Origin: Verrucomicrobium sp. BvORR106
GTDB taxonomy: Bacteria; Verrucomicrobiota; Verrucomicrobiia; Verrucomicrobiales; Verrucomicrobiaceae
Reading direction: 5' to 3'
Assembly (NCBI RefSeq): GCF_000739655.1
Contig: NZ_BATR01000007.1
Span: 1-64,000 of the forward strand
Length of the DNA stretch: 64,000 nt
In this document: positions 25,318 through 35,103 of the stretch, piece by piece
How the letters are laid out: every line of letters starts with the position of its first letter
Position numbering within the stretch: the first letter of the stretch is position 1
The notes under the pieces: model-generated
What the model was told of the DNA's origin: nothing
Seen by the model: only the letters and a program-made list of their open reading frames with translations
The model's database searches: none
Translations under genes and position numbers: made by a program

Positions 25318-28300
25318 CTACTCGAGGGTAATACCGCCCCAGTAGCCGAACTCCCAGGCCCAGCCGGTGGCGGCGCCTTCGAGTTTCAGATCCACTTCCT
25401 GGCCGGCGAATTCGCTGAGGTCGGCGGTGACGGCCTTCCAGCGGTCGCCATCGTGGCCGATGACCTGCTTCTTGATGACCTTGTCCCCCACCTTGATGCG
25501 CAGTTCCCAGTCGCCCTGATCATGGGCGGCCACCACCACGGAGAGCTTGTGCGGCTTGCCGGGAGCGAGCTTCACCTTGCGCTCCAGCGTTGCCGGCTTG
25601 TTCTCCGCAAATGGGTGCATGAGCAGCACGTTCTTGCGGCCTTGGTACTCCGGCAGTTTCACCGGCGTGCGCTCGAAGTCGGGCGCGGAGACTTTCCACT
25701 CGGGATTCCACAGGGAGACACTTTCCCAATCGATCGCGCGCCAGTTGGTCCCGCCGGAAGGCTTCTTCGCCACCGGGGCGTCCATGTTGGTGCTGAGAGC
25801 GATCTTCTTCTCCTTGGTCAGCGGGCCTTCGTCCGGGGGTGCCAGGATGTACCAGATGAGGTTGCGGAACGCGTCGTCAGGGAGTGCACCGAAGCCCATG
25901 GGCATGAGGCTCTGGTGGGTGTTCTCCACCTTGGCCACCTGATCCCGCGGCACGATCTGCTCTGCCCCGCCGATGGCGAGGAGCTTCACGTGAGAGGGCG
26001 TGTCTTCCACCACACGACCGCTCACCGTGCGGTTGTCCTTGGTGGTCACGTTCACGGCTTCATAGCCATTGCCGATGATCTGGTTGGGATCGATCACGTT
26101 GGAGAGCAACGCATCGAGATTGCTGCGACCGCTGCCGATCAGTTCCGGCCCAACCTTCTGCCCACCACCAAAGAACTCATGACAGGTGGCGCACGTGGCC
26201 TGGAACATGATCTTGCCCATGGCGAGATCCGGCTCCCCTTCCATGCAGACTTTGCGCTTGGCCGCGATGAGGGCCTTGACGTCCGCGTTGGATTCACGCC
26301 ACACGCCCAGCAGGTCTTCTGCCCGCTTTTTCAGAGCAGCGTCCTTTTGGGTGGCGAAGAAGCGGCTCACGATCACCGGCACGTCGGCACGGGCCACGCG
26401 ATTGTCCTTCACCGCATCCAGCAACAGAGCGGCCCATTGAGGGCGGCTGGTCAGGGTTTGGGAAATAGCGGTGCGCACTGCCGGACTGGCTTTGGCCCAA
26501 CGCTGCAGAAGCAGCGCTGGCATGGCCTCACCACCCGCCTCAGCCGTGGTACGCACGGCTTCCAGCAAAAGCGGCTCGGGCACGTCCGACTTCACCAGAG
26601 ACTGAAGACCGTCTTGAATGGCTGCCCCACCGGCCTTGCGAGCCACCTGCAGTGCATCGATGCGCTGTTGCAGCGGCGTCTTGTCATTGAGCACCAGGGT
26701 CATGGTCTCAGCCACAGCCGACTTGTCCCCCCAGAGCACGGCCAGGTTGTGCGCCTGCTTGCGCACCTCGTCATTCTTGCTGGCACGCCACGTGGCGAGC
26801 TGGGCGGCGGGATCGACCGTGGGTTTCAGGACACCACTCTCCTGCCCCTTCACCAAGCCGTCGAGCGTGGTGGCGAGAAGGGCGTCTTCACCTTCCAGTT
26901 TGGCGGCGAACTGCAGCGCGAGATCCATGTTCTTCGCGTCCCTCGTATCCGACAGACGGCGCATGGCCTTGTATGCCAGGGTCCGCGACATGGGCTGGGA
27001 AGCGGGAGCCACTGAGGCCAGCCACGGGATCCACTTGTCCGGCTTCGCGGAGAGGTTGGGTTCGAGGGCCATCCAGAGATGGAACGCGATGAGTCGATCG
27101 TTCTCTGCGCCGCTGGATTTCAGGAGGTTTTCAAGGAAGGCAGGATGCAGGTTGCCAATGCTGTAGGCCGAGCTTCGCGCGGGCGGATCCAACACCAGCG
27201 TGTTCTTGTCCGGCTCAGGCAGACGGCTGGTCCGCCCCAGCGGGGTGGGAATGTGATACTTCTCACGCATCATGCCGCGCAGCGACGTCGCAACGGCTTT
27301 GCGGACCACAGGCTCCTTGTCGAGTGCCAGTGTTTCCAGCAGCGGGAAACGCAGCTGGTCTCCATCCAGCTTCGGCCCGTAGTGATGGAACATGTCCAGA
27401 GACTCTCCGGTCAGCCGTGCCGCCCAAATGCGAATGGAGGCATCCGAGTCCACTGCGGCAAGTTTGACGGCTTCCATCGTCTGCTCATCACCACCACATG
27501 CATGCAGCGCCCAAAGACACTCCAGACGCACTGGGACATCCTTTGAAGACTTGAAAAGCTCAAGCAGCAGGACTGGCGCCGACTCGTCCCTTCTCTCCTG
27601 CAAACATCTTCTCGCCGTGCGCCGCACCCAGTTGTTAGAGTGCGCCACCAACTTCACCAGTTCCGGCGTGGCGAGCTTGTCCAGATTCAGGTCCTTTGAT
27701 TCCCTCGAACCCACGCTGGCCTTCACCAGCGCCGGATCGTCCTTGCCGGTGTACACCACGCGCCAGATGCGGCCGCGGGCGCGGTCCACGCCTTCAGGAT
27801 TGGCCTTGGCATTCTGATAGCAAGGGTACTTGTCGCACCAGTCCATCACCCAGAGGAAACCATCCGGGCCCGTCTTCGTGCTCACGGGGCGGAACCACCC
27901 GTCGTTGGCACGCAGGAAGTCGCGCACCGGGGCGGCCTTGAAGCTGGCTCCCACGGGGTTCACCACTTCTTCATGGACGGCGTTGTCGTGAATGTTGCCG
28001 ATGAACAAGTGCCCGTTCGTGTCTGCGGGATAGCGACCACCCTGATAAATCTGGATGCCGGCGTAGGCAGCACGGAAGTGCTTGAAGTTCACGATGCTGG
28101 GCAGCAGCTCGTACGAGTACGGATTCTCCGGCGCTCCACCCTGTCGGACGTAGAGCCCGCCAGGGGACATATGAAACAAGTGGTCAATGACGCAGGCGCT
28201 GACGAAGTGATTGCCCGCAGCGTCAAAATCACATCCCCAGGGGTTGCTGGTTCCGTCTGCATACACCTCGAACATCCACGGAGCAGCCTTGGACTTGTAG

Positions 28301-29043
28301 TGCGCCTCAGAAGCCCACGATCCCACCGGCTTGCACCGCCCGATGCCAGCATTGAACACGACACCTTGATCCTTGGGATCCCCCGGGCGACGCACCTTGG
28401 AGTGGGTGAACACACCGTGCGTCATGTAGAGCCAGCCGTCCGGCCCCCAGGAGAAAGAGTTCAGGAGCTCATGCGTGTCCTCGCGGCCGAAACCTGTGAG
28501 CACCACGCGCCATTCATCCGGTTTGTCATCGCCATCATTGTCCCGGAAGTGCAGCAGATGCGGCTGCTGGCCAATGTACACGCCGCCATCTCCGTAAAGG
28601 ATGCCGCAGGCGAGATTCAGACCTTCCAGGAAGACGGTGCGCTTGTCGGCCACGCCATCATTGTCGGTGTCCTCCAGAATGACCACGCGATCTCGCGGAA
28701 TCGGCCCCTTCAGATCCGGCATAGGATGGTAGAGATCATCCTTGGCCTCACCGCCAAAGGGGGCGGGTGCCGTGGACCCTTCCGGATATTCGTAGAGCTC
28801 CACCACCCAGAGTCGCCCCTTGGGATCCCAGGCCATGCCCACGGGATTCTCGATCATCGGTTCATGGGCAAAACACCGTACCTCATACCCAGGCGGCACG
28901 GTCGTTTTCTTCTGCGCCTCTTCCGGGGAGGGGCAGATGGAATTCGCGGGAGCGCGCTCGCCGACCAGCTCTTTGCTGGCGGTCTGAGCATGCGCCATCC
29001 CGGTCAATCCCAGGGCGAGCAGCAGAAGATAGGAAGGTCTCAT
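25318..29043 (-). CDS. PVC-type 'membrane-bound dehydrogenase' with HEAT repeats and c-type heme domain
   Basis: 1241 residues from the ATG at 29043, which begins a clear signal peptide (RPSYLLLLALGLTGMAHAQ). Residues ~45-420 form a beta-propeller (PPGYEVRCFAHEPMIENPVG, WVVELYEYPEG, VVILEDTDNDGVADK) of the Pirellula/Verrucomicrobium N-terminal type, related to PQQ-dependent sugar dehydrogenases. A HEAT-like region (about 450-900) follows. The heme domain has CATCH at about residue 951 and the distal GSGRSNLDALLSNVIDPN then VSGRVVEDTPSHVKLL. The last ~150 residues look like a beta-sandwich. Thought to oxidise sugars in the periplasm, passing electrons to cytochromes; not proven. It is monocistronic. 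Confidence 0.92.
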   Translation of the reverse strand: MRPSYLLLLALGLTGMAHAQTASKELVGERAPANSICPSPEEAQKKTTVPPGYEVRCFAHEPMIENPVGMAWDPKGRLWVVELYEYPEGSTAPAPFGGEAKDDLYHPMPDLKGPIPRDRVVILEDTDNDGVADKRTVFLEGLNLACGILYGDGGVYIGQQPHLLHFRDNDGDDKPDEWRVVLTGFGREDTHELLNSFSWGPDGWLYMTHGVFTHSKVRRPGDPKDQGVVFNAGIGRCKPVGSWASEAHYKSKAAPWMFEVYADGTSNPWGCDFDAAGNHFVSACVIDHLFHMSPGGLYVRQGGAPENPYSYELLPSIVNFKHFRAAYAGIQIYQGGRYPADTNGHLFIGNIHDNAVHEEVVNPVGASFKAAPVRDFLRANDGWFRPVSTKTGPDGFLWVMDWCDKYPCYQNAKANPEGVDRARGRIWRVVYTGKDDPALVKASVGSRESKDLNLDKLATPELVKLVAHSNNWVRRTARRCLQERRDESAPVLLLELFKSSKDVPVRLECLWALHACGGDEQTMEAVKLAAVDSDASIRIWAARLTGESLDMFHHYGPKLDGDQLRFPLLETLALDKEPVVRKAVATSLRGMMREKYHIPTPLGRTSRLPEPDKNTLVLDPPARSSAYSIGNLHPAFLENLLKSSGAENDRLIAFHLWMALEPNLSAKPDKWIPWLASVAPASQPMSRTLAYKAMRRLSDTRDAKNMDLALQFAAKLEGEDALLATTLDGLVKGQESGVLKPTVDPAAQLATWRASKNDEVRKQAHNLAVLWGDKSAVAETMTLVLNDKTPLQQRIDALQVARKAGGAAIQDGLQSLVKSDVPEPLLLEAVRTTAEAGGEAMPALLLQRWAKASPAVRTAISQTLTSRPQWAALLLDAVKDNRVARADVPVIVSRFFATQKDAALKKRAEDLLGVWRESNADVKALIAAKRKVCMEGEPDLAMGKIMFQATCATCHEFFGGGQKVGPELIGSGRSNLDALLSNVIDPNQIIGNGYEAVNVTTKDNRTVSGRVVEDTPSHVKLLAIGGAEQIVPRDQVAKVENTHQSLMPMGFGALPDDAFRNLIWYILAPPDEGPLTKEKKIALSTNMDAPVAKKPSGGTNWRAIDWESVSLWNPEWKVSAPDFERTPVKLPEYQGRKNVLLMHPFAENKPATLERKVKLAPGKPHKLSVVVAAHDQGDWELRIKVGDKVIKKQVIGHDGDRWKAVTADLSEFAGQEVDLKLEGAATGWAWEFGYWGGITLE

Positions 29044-29190
29044 AAAAAGGAAGTTGCGAGGTGAAATGCTACGAAACCCTCCCTGGGATCTCACGGACAT
29101 CTTTTATGACGAATCGGACACAGCCCTCCTCCCAACCACGCATCCCAAGATGCGCCTTGTGACAGTGAAAATTCTCTCCAACGTCCTCCC

Positions 29191-30198
29191 ATGCAGAAAA
29201 AACGGACCGTTAAGATCAACAAGCCCCCGATTCTCTACCCTGAAACCCAGAGAATCATCGCCCGGGTGGAGAAGAAACTGGACGGTCCCTTCATCGCCTA
29301 CTGGTCCAGCGGAAACGGTTCCGTGTGCCACAATGACGTGGCGGCCTTCTTTGAGGTGCTGAAAAACCTCGGCCACCAGAAGCATCTCTATCTTTTCATC
29401 AAGTCCAACGGCGGCAACGGGCAGGCCGCCCTGCGCATCGTGAACCTGCTGCGACAATACGCCACGAAGATCACTGCCCTGGTCCCGCTGGAGTGCGCCA
29501 GCGCCGCCACTATGATGGCGATCGGGGCCGATGAGATCCAGATGGGCCCCCTGGCCTACCTCACGGCGGTGGACACCTCCCTCACCCATGCGCTCTCCCC
29601 GGTGGATCGCAACAACTACGCCGTGGCCGTGAGCCAGGACGAGCTGAACCGCGTGCTGCGCCTGTGGCGAGAGTCCTCCCAAACCGGCGATACCAACCCC
29701 TATAAAAACCTCTACGATCACGTGCACCCGCTCGTCTTCGGGGCCATCGACCGCGCCAGTTCCCTCTCCATCAAGATTTGCGAGGAGATCCTCTCTTATC
29801 ATTTAAAGGACGCGACCCAGCGTGAGCGCATCAGCAAGCACCTCAACTCCGCCTACCCCAGCCACGGCTACCCGATCATGTTGCGTGAGGCCAAGCGCGT
29901 GGGTCTGAAGGTCACCGAGCTGGATCCCGAGCTGAACGATCTGCTGGTGAGCCTGAGCGAGCGCTACTCGGAAATGGGGCAGCAGGCCATCACCGACTTC
30001 GACGAGAAGAACTACCACGACCACGAGATCCTCAACATCATCGAGGGCAAGGGCGTGAGCTTCAACTTCCAGAACGACAAGGACTGGCACTACCGCGAAA
30101 ACGAACGGCGCTGGGTGCCGCTCAATGACCAGAGCGCCTGGAACAAAAACACCATGGTGGCGGGCAAATTGCGCACGACCCGCTTCCACATTCGTTAA
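29191..30198 (+). CDS. SDH_sah-family (ClpP/crotonase-fold) serine protease-like protein
   Basis: 335 residues. The core resembles the ClpP-like SDH proteinase family (PF01972): LYLFIKSNGGNGQAALRIVN, then VPLECASAATMMAIGADEIQ, where the Ser of CASAATMMA fits the nucleophile position, and MGPLAYLTAVDTSL. The C-terminal half is helical (AYPSHGYPIMLREAKRVGLK) and ends HYRENERRWVPL, features of this family. No signal peptide or membrane segment, so it is cytoplasmic. The family contains a serine dehydrogenase degrading protease from Pseudomonas; actual substrates in other bacteria are unknown. Promoter probably in the 147-bp gap shared with the divergent dehydrogenase gene. Confidence 0.82.
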   Translation: MQKKRTVKINKPPILYPETQRIIARVEKKLDGPFIAYWSSGNGSVCHNDVAAFFEVLKNLGHQKHLYLFIKSNGGNGQAALRIVNLLRQYATKITALVPLECASAATMMAIGADEIQMGPLAYLTAVDTSLTHALSPVDRNNYAVAVSQDELNRVLRLWRESSQTGDTNPYKNLYDHVHPLVFGAIDRASSLSIKICEEILSYHLKDATQRERISKHLNSAYPSHGYPIMLREAKRVGLKVTELDPELNDLLVSLSERYSEMGQQAITDFDEKNYHDHEILNIIEGKGVSFNFQNDKDWHYRENERRWVPLNDQSAWNKNTMVAGKLRTTRFHIR

Positions 30199-30200
30199 GT

Positions 30201-30216
30201 TCAGGGAACGCCCTGA
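30201..30216. repeat. Short perfect hairpin after the SDH-like gene
   Basis: TCAGGG-aacg-CCCTGA immediately follows the stop at 30198. No T-run, so it is a weak candidate for transcript end or mRNA processing between this gene and the parvulin gene 28 bp on. Confidence 0.35.
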
Positions 30217-30243
30217 GGCCGCTCGTGCCCCACTCTGCCTGGC

Positions 30244-31299
30244 ATGAAGCCCCTCACTCGCCCCCGATTCACCATGCCATCCCATGGGCTCTCCTGGCCT
30301 GTGGTGATGGTGATGTTGGCCCTGATCGCCTCAGCGGCAGCCTTCTGGTGGCACCTCCAGGAGCGGGCCCATGAGGCCCAGGTGGTAGCGCGAGTGGGGC
30401 CGACAGCGACCTCACGGGAGATCACCCGCCGCCAGATTGCCGAGGCGCTGCGTTCCCAGCTTTGGTCTCGCAGCGAGGCCTGGGAGGCACTGGCTCCCGT
30501 CTTGCAGCAGCAACGTCGTGTGGAAGCGCTCGATCGCCTGATCGCCTCTCATGCGCTCCAGCAGTGGGCGCTCGCCCAGCAGGCCCCTGAGCACCCCACT
30601 GCCGCAGAGGATGCTCTGCAGACCTTCATCAAGCAGTTCGAGATCCCCGACTCCTGGCGGCAACGCTCCGCCCTGCAGCAGATGAATGAAGTCCAGCTCC
30701 ACATCTGGATGGAAGACGAGACCCGTCAGAGGCTGGCTTTCGATGCCGAGGTCAATCGCCGCATCACCACCGTGACACCCCAGGAGATCAAGGCATGGAT
30801 CCAGGATCACGCCACACAGGTGCGCCTGCCAGAGCGAATCTCCGCCAGCCACGTCTTCCTGAGCGGGCATGACAAAGACAAGCCAGACCGGACAGCAGAA
30901 ATCAATGACCTGCATCGACGTCTCTTGGCCGGTGAAGTCAAACTCTCCGCCCTGGCAGGTGAGGTCTCTGAAGACGGGCGCAGCAACAAGCTGGGCGGAA
31001 GTCTCGGCTGGTTCAGCCGGGACCGGGTGCCGGCAGATTTCGCGGAGAAGGTCTTCTCCCAGAAGACAGGAGAACTGGGCATCCCCTTCCGCACCGGACT
31101 GGGCTGGCACATCGTCCAGGTGCAGGCCAGACGCCCGGCCCGTGCCGCCACGTTTGAAGAAGCGCAGGCAGAAGTCGCCGCCCACCTCACCTCCACCCGC
31201 CGCAGCGCGGAATCCACCCGGCTCATGGAGGAGATCCTGAAGCTCACCACCGTGGAAAAGCATCTGGATCGCCTCAGTGGTGTGGTGCCGGAAAGCTAG
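30244..31299 (+). CDS. Membrane-anchored peptidylprolyl isomerase, parvulin type
   Basis: 351 residues. One hydrophobic helix (about 19-37) near the N-terminus anchors or exports it. A SurA-like helical region (residues ~45-190; RRQIAEALRSQLWSRSEAW, ITTVTPQEIKAWI) precedes a single parvulin domain (about 198-300): RISASHVFLSGHD, LAGEVSEDGRSNKLGGSLGW, FSRDRVPADFAEKVFS and RTGLGWHIVQVQARRPAR, the usual PpiC core. It folds exported proteins by isomerising Xaa-Pro bonds. Unlike E. coli SurA it has one isomerase domain instead of two. Confidence 0.9.
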   Translation: MKPLTRPRFTMPSHGLSWPVVMVMLALIASAAAFWWHLQERAHEAQVVARVGPTATSREITRRQIAEALRSQLWSRSEAWEALAPVLQQQRRVEALDRLIASHALQQWALAQQAPEHPTAAEDALQTFIKQFEIPDSWRQRSALQQMNEVQLHIWMEDETRQRLAFDAEVNRRITTVTPQEIKAWIQDHATQVRLPERISASHVFLSGHDKDKPDRTAEINDLHRRLLAGEVKLSALAGEVSEDGRSNKLGGSLGWFSRDRVPADFAEKVFSQKTGELGIPFRTGLGWHIVQVQARRPARAATFEEAQAEVAAHLTSTRRSAESTRLMEEILKLTTVEKHLDRLSGVVPES

Positions 31300-31357
31300 G
31301 TCGCGGGACCATGCGCAACCTCATTGCGTATTCCAGCAGTCCGCCTACTCTAGCGCC

Positions 31358-34156
31358 ATGTTTGGCAGCAAAAATAACAGCGTGGGCATCATCGGCCTGG
31401 GCATCATCGGAAGCCGGGTGGCTGAGCGCCTTCGCAACGCGGACTTCAACGTCTATGTCTGGAACCGCTCCATCAAGCCCGAGCCAAACTTCATGGCCTC
31501 TCCGGCAGAGGTCGCGGAAGTCGCCCAGGTGATTCAGATTTTTGTGCGCGATGCCGAGGCTCTTGTCGCCGTGATGGAAGACATGAAAGAGGCCCTGACG
31601 CCGGATCACGTGGTGCTCTGCCATTCAACCGTGAACCCCTGGGGCATCCGTCGGGCGGCGGCCATCGCCAGCAGGGTGGGCGCAGCGTTCCTGGACGCCC
31701 CCTTCACCGGCAGCCGGACTGCAGCGGAAAAGGGCCAGCTCGTCTATTATATTGGCGGGGATGCGGCACCTCTGGATCGGGCGAAAAAGGCCCTCGAAAC
31801 CAGCGGCAAGAAAATCGTCCAACTGGGCAAGACGGGCGATGCCACCGTCCTCAAGATCGCCACCAATCTTATTAGCGCGGCCGTGGTGGAAGCGCTCGCC
31901 GAAGCCATCGCCATCACCAAGGCCGAGGGCATCGATGTTTCCAAGCTGCAGGAAGCCCTCGCTGACAACGCGAACTCCTCCGCGCTCCTCACCATGAAGC
32001 TGCCCACCATGGCAGCCCGCAGCTATGCGCCGCATTTTTCCTTGAAGAACATGCTCAAGGACGCCCGCTACGCCCAGGCGATCGCGGATGAGAAGGGTCT
32101 GGCTCTGCCGGTGCTCAATGCTTCCGCCCAGGCCATGGATCGCGGGGTGCGCAGCGGTCAGGGAGAGTTCGACTACTCCGTGGTTCTGGAAAACTACGCC
32201 CCCATGCTCCGGGCCGTGGAAGAACGCGCCGCCCGGCTCAAGGCCAAGGAGGCCGCTCCAGCCCCGACGCCCGCCCCCGTCGAACCCACTCCCACGACAG
32301 AGACACTGTCTCCGGAAGCGGACAAGAAGACGCAGAAGGATGAGGTGAAGCCTGAGGAAGCTGGCAAAGATCAACCCGCAGGTGAAAGCGTGACCGCCCC
32401 GGCCTCACCCGCCGAGGCAGACAAAGCCAAGACTGCCACCCACACCAAACTCGTCCCCGCCTCCGTCTCTGCAGACACCGCGCCACTCGCCAAAAAAGCA
32501 GAGGATGCCCAAGATAAAACCTCTGCGGAAAAGAACGCCGAAACTACCATCGCCAAAGACGGCACTGCCCCAGTACCGGAGTCCAAAGACAAGGACGCTG
32601 ACAAGGAGAAGGTAGCACCTGAAGTCGCCGTGACGGGTGAAACCGCCGCGGTAAAGAAAGACAAGGTCGAGGGTGGGACCACTCTGGAGGTCACCAAGGC
32701 GACCGATGAGAAGAAAGCGGAAACAGAAACCCCGACCGCGTCAGGTCTGCCCAAACCGCCGGCCATCGCCAAAGCAGGCCTGAAGCCCGAAGCCCCGGGA
32801 GCAGACAAAACCGAAGCGGCTCCGGACGGCAAGACTGCAACGGGCACAGGAACGCCACCCAAACCAGGCGATCCCGTGAAGCCGGGCGCTGCCGCCCCCA
32901 AGGCGGAAGTTGCCCCCGTGGTCAAGCAGCCCTCCTTCGTGAGCCGCCTCTTCCGCGGCATCACCGGCCGAGGAAAGAAGGATCAAGAGACCAAGTCAGC
33001 ACCGCCCGTGGTCAAAGCTTTCAAGACCCCCGACGCTCCAAGCCCGGCCGCAGCCAAGCCTGCCGCTCCGGTCGCGCCCGGGAAGGACAAGGAGAAAGAC
33101 AAAGACAAGGGCAAGGACAAATCAAAGGAGAAAGAGAAGGACAAGCACGCGACCCCGGTCCCAACAGGCAAGTCGCCCGGCGGATCGCTCGCGGCCGTTC
33201 TGTCTGTGGACACCACCGAGGGCAAGGCCCCCATTCCTGCTCCTGAGACTGCCGCCCTGCCAGCCACCAAACTGCCACCGCCCCCGATCAAACCCGTCAA
33301 ACCCTTCCGGCCAAAGAACCCCTCTGCGCCAGCCACCACGCTGGTCGCCAAGCTCCTTAGCGACACCGACGTGGAGGACGAGGATGACGACAAAGATGAA
33401 CCAGTCGCCATCCCCACTCTTGCCGTCCCCTTGGAAGAGAAAGAGAAAAAGGAGTCAATTAGCGAGACCCCTGCTGCCAACAGCGAGGAAACCATCTCAC
33501 CCGTCGTGGCAGAGGCCCTCCCCACTCCCGCCGACTCCGAACCAGTCAGCGCGCCTGCCTCTGAGCCTACTCAAGGCGAAGTGGAAACCGCGCCTCAGGA
33601 CGAGAAACTTGCCGTGGCTGAGAGCATCGCAGATGTCCCCGCAGAGGAGCCTATCGGAGACGCACCTGCCGCAGCGGAGGTTGCCGCCGAAACTGAACCT
33701 GTGATCGAGCCCGCACCTGCGCTCGCATCGACCGTGGAATCAAAAGCGGAACCTGCGGCAGAACTGGAATCAGAACCGGAACCACAACCAGAACCCGCCC
33801 CAGAGCCCACCTTCGACGCAAGCAAGTCGCTGGAAGACATCACCCGCGAGGTCAACGCCAAGCTCTCTGCCTTCCCGAAAATCCCGGAACGCACCGTCGT
33901 CCAGCCGGAGAGCGAAGAACCCGCCCCCCCGCCGGCTCCCGTCACTCCACCCCAGACCCGGCTGGAGGGCACGCGTGGTTTCATCGTTCCCAATCTGGCC
34001 CCATCGCCCCCCACATCCGCGACCACGGAACCCGTGGAGAAGGGCAAGTCCTCACGGAAAAGGGCCCCGTCGCAGCCGGAAAAAACGGAGCCAGAGGCCC
34101 CGCACGAACCTGAAGCAGCTGCTCAGGCGGATCGTGAAGCCCCTCCCCAAGCCTGA
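31358..34156 (+). CDS. 3-hydroxyisobutyrate/6-phosphogluconate dehydrogenase-like protein with long disordered tail
   Basis: 932 residues from the ATG at 31358. The first ~290 are a complete beta-hydroxyacid dehydrogenase: VGIIGLGIIGSRVAERLRNA with the GxGxxG NAD(P) loop, LDAPFTGSRTAAEKGQL, the catalytic-Lys helix VLKIATNLISAAVVEAL and the C-terminal helices with FSLKNMLKDARYAQAIADE. From about residue 298 to the end the chain is low-complexity Pro/Ala/Glu/Lys, including a KDKEKDKDKGKDKSKEKEKD stretch and a short basic patch SRLFRGITGRGKK, with no globular domain. The family normally ends at ~290-300 residues. YgfZ starts 2 bp after its stop, so they share an operon. Which acid it reduces is unknown. 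Confidence 0.85.
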   Translation: MFGSKNNSVGIIGLGIIGSRVAERLRNADFNVYVWNRSIKPEPNFMASPAEVAEVAQVIQIFVRDAEALVAVMEDMKEALTPDHVVLCHSTVNPWGIRRAAAIASRVGAAFLDAPFTGSRTAAEKGQLVYYIGGDAAPLDRAKKALETSGKKIVQLGKTGDATVLKIATNLISAAVVEALAEAIAITKAEGIDVSKLQEALADNANSSALLTMKLPTMAARSYAPHFSLKNMLKDARYAQAIADEKGLALPVLNASAQAMDRGVRSGQGEFDYSVVLENYAPMLRAVEERAARLKAKEAAPAPTPAPVEPTPTTETLSPEADKKTQKDEVKPEEAGKDQPAGESVTAPASPAEADKAKTATHTKLVPASVSADTAPLAKKAEDAQDKTSAEKNAETTIAKDGTAPVPESKDKDADKEKVAPEVAVTGETAAVKKDKVEGGTTLEVTKATDEKKAETETPTASGLPKPPAIAKAGLKPEAPGADKTEAAPDGKTATGTGTPPKPGDPVKPGAAAPKAEVAPVVKQPSFVSRLFRGITGRGKKDQETKSAPPVVKAFKTPDAPSPAAAKPAAPVAPGKDKEKDKDKGKDKSKEKEKDKHATPVPTGKSPGGSLAAVLSVDTTEGKAPIPAPETAALPATKLPPPPIKPVKPFRPKNPSAPATTLVAKLLSDTDVEDEDDDKDEPVAIPTLAVPLEEKEKKESISETPAANSEETISPVVAEALPTPADSEPVSAPASEPTQGEVETAPQDEKLAVAESIADVPAEEPIGDAPAAAEVAAETEPVIEPAPALASTVESKAEPAAELESEPEPQPEPAPEPTFDASKSLEDITREVNAKLSAFPKIPERTVVQPESEEPAPPPAPVTPPQTRLEGTRGFIVPNLAPSPPTSATTEPVEKGKSSRKRAPSQPEKTEPEAPHEPEAAAQADREAPPQA

Positions 34157-34158
34157 AC

Positions 34159-35103
34159 ATGACCAAGGAACGTTTCGAGGAAATTTCTCAGGAAGGCGGC
34201 TTCGTCGACCTCAGCGCCCGGGCCAAGTGGCTCCTCCGCGGGGGCGACCGGGTTCGCTATCTCAACGGGCAGGTGACGAACAACATCAAGACCGCCAGCG
34301 AATCCCGGTCGGTCTATGCCTGTGTGACCAATGTCAAAGGCCGGGTGGAAGGGGATGTCTTCGTCCACTCCAGCCTCGTTGAGGGCGGCCAGGTTCTGGT
34401 GGTGGATGCCGAACCCGGTCTCCGTGAGACCTTGGGCGTGCGACTGGACCGGTACATCATTGCCGATGATGCCGAACTCGTGGACGTGAGCGACGAGTGG
34501 CAGCTCTGGCATGCCTTCGGCGGGAAAGCCGCCCAGTTTCAGGAAATCCCCCTGCCTGAGGGGGCTCACCGTACCAGCGCCTGGCGTTTTGGTCAGGACG
34601 GCGTGGACCTCTGGTGGCCAGTCGCGGCGGACGCTCCGCCTTCCCTTGATACCGCGGGAACACCCCTGACGGCTGGGGAACTTGAGGTCTGGCGAATCTG
34701 CGCCGGCGTGCCAGCCTGGCCGGACGAGCTCAATACGGAGGTCTTCCCGCCTGAAGCCGGTCTTCAAGAGCGGGCCATGGACTACGCCAAGGGCTGCTAC
34801 ATCGGGCAGGAAATCCTCTCCCGGATCAAGACCACCGGCAAGATGCCCCAGAGTCTGGTGCGCCTCCAGGCCCGTGAGAACGCTGCTGTCCCTCTTTCCG
34901 TCGGTGCCCTGTTGTTTCACCGGAATGAGGACGGTAAGGAGTCCAAAGTGGGGCACGTGACCAGTGTCACCCGGCATCCCGTGCATGGTCTCCCGATTGG
35001 CCTAGGCTACGTGAAGCAGGCATTTGCCTCTGTTCATTCGCTATTGCTTGCGTCCGAAGAGCCGCCTAAGATAACTTTCGAAGTTGATATTCTTACCTCA
35101 TGA
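34159..35103 (+). CDS. ygfZ: Folate-binding protein YgfZ / GcvT-like
   Basis: 314 residues. The N-terminal half follows the GcvT fold (RYLNGQVTNNIKTASESRSV, CVTNVKGRVEGDVFV), and the family signature is KGCYIGQEILSRIKTTGKMP, with the conserved Cys needed for YgfZ activity. Preceded by DELNTEVFPPEAGLQ, also conserved. YgfZ uses tetrahydrofolate and supports repair or assembly of Fe-S enzymes. It begins 2 bp after the dehydrogenase-tail gene and overlaps the next gene by 4 bp (ATGA), giving a three-gene operon. Confidence 0.9.
   Translation: MTKERFEEISQEGGFVDLSARAKWLLRGGDRVRYLNGQVTNNIKTASESRSVYACVTNVKGRVEGDVFVHSSLVEGGQVLVVDAEPGLRETLGVRLDRYIIADDAELVDVSDEWQLWHAFGGKAAQFQEIPLPEGAHRTSAWRFGQDGVDLWWPVAADAPPSLDTAGTPLTAGELEVWRICAGVPAWPDELNTEVFPPEAGLQERAMDYAKGCYIGQEILSRIKTTGKMPQSLVRLQARENAAVPLSVGALLFHRNEDGKESKVGHVTSVTRHPVHGLPIGLGYVKQAFASVHSLLLASEEPPKITFEVDILTS

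Noticed and set aside
25453-27015. 520-codon plus-strand ORF opposite the dehydrogenase gene
   Set aside because: It lies inside the HEAT/heme region of a well-supported minus-strand gene and shows no domain or start context.
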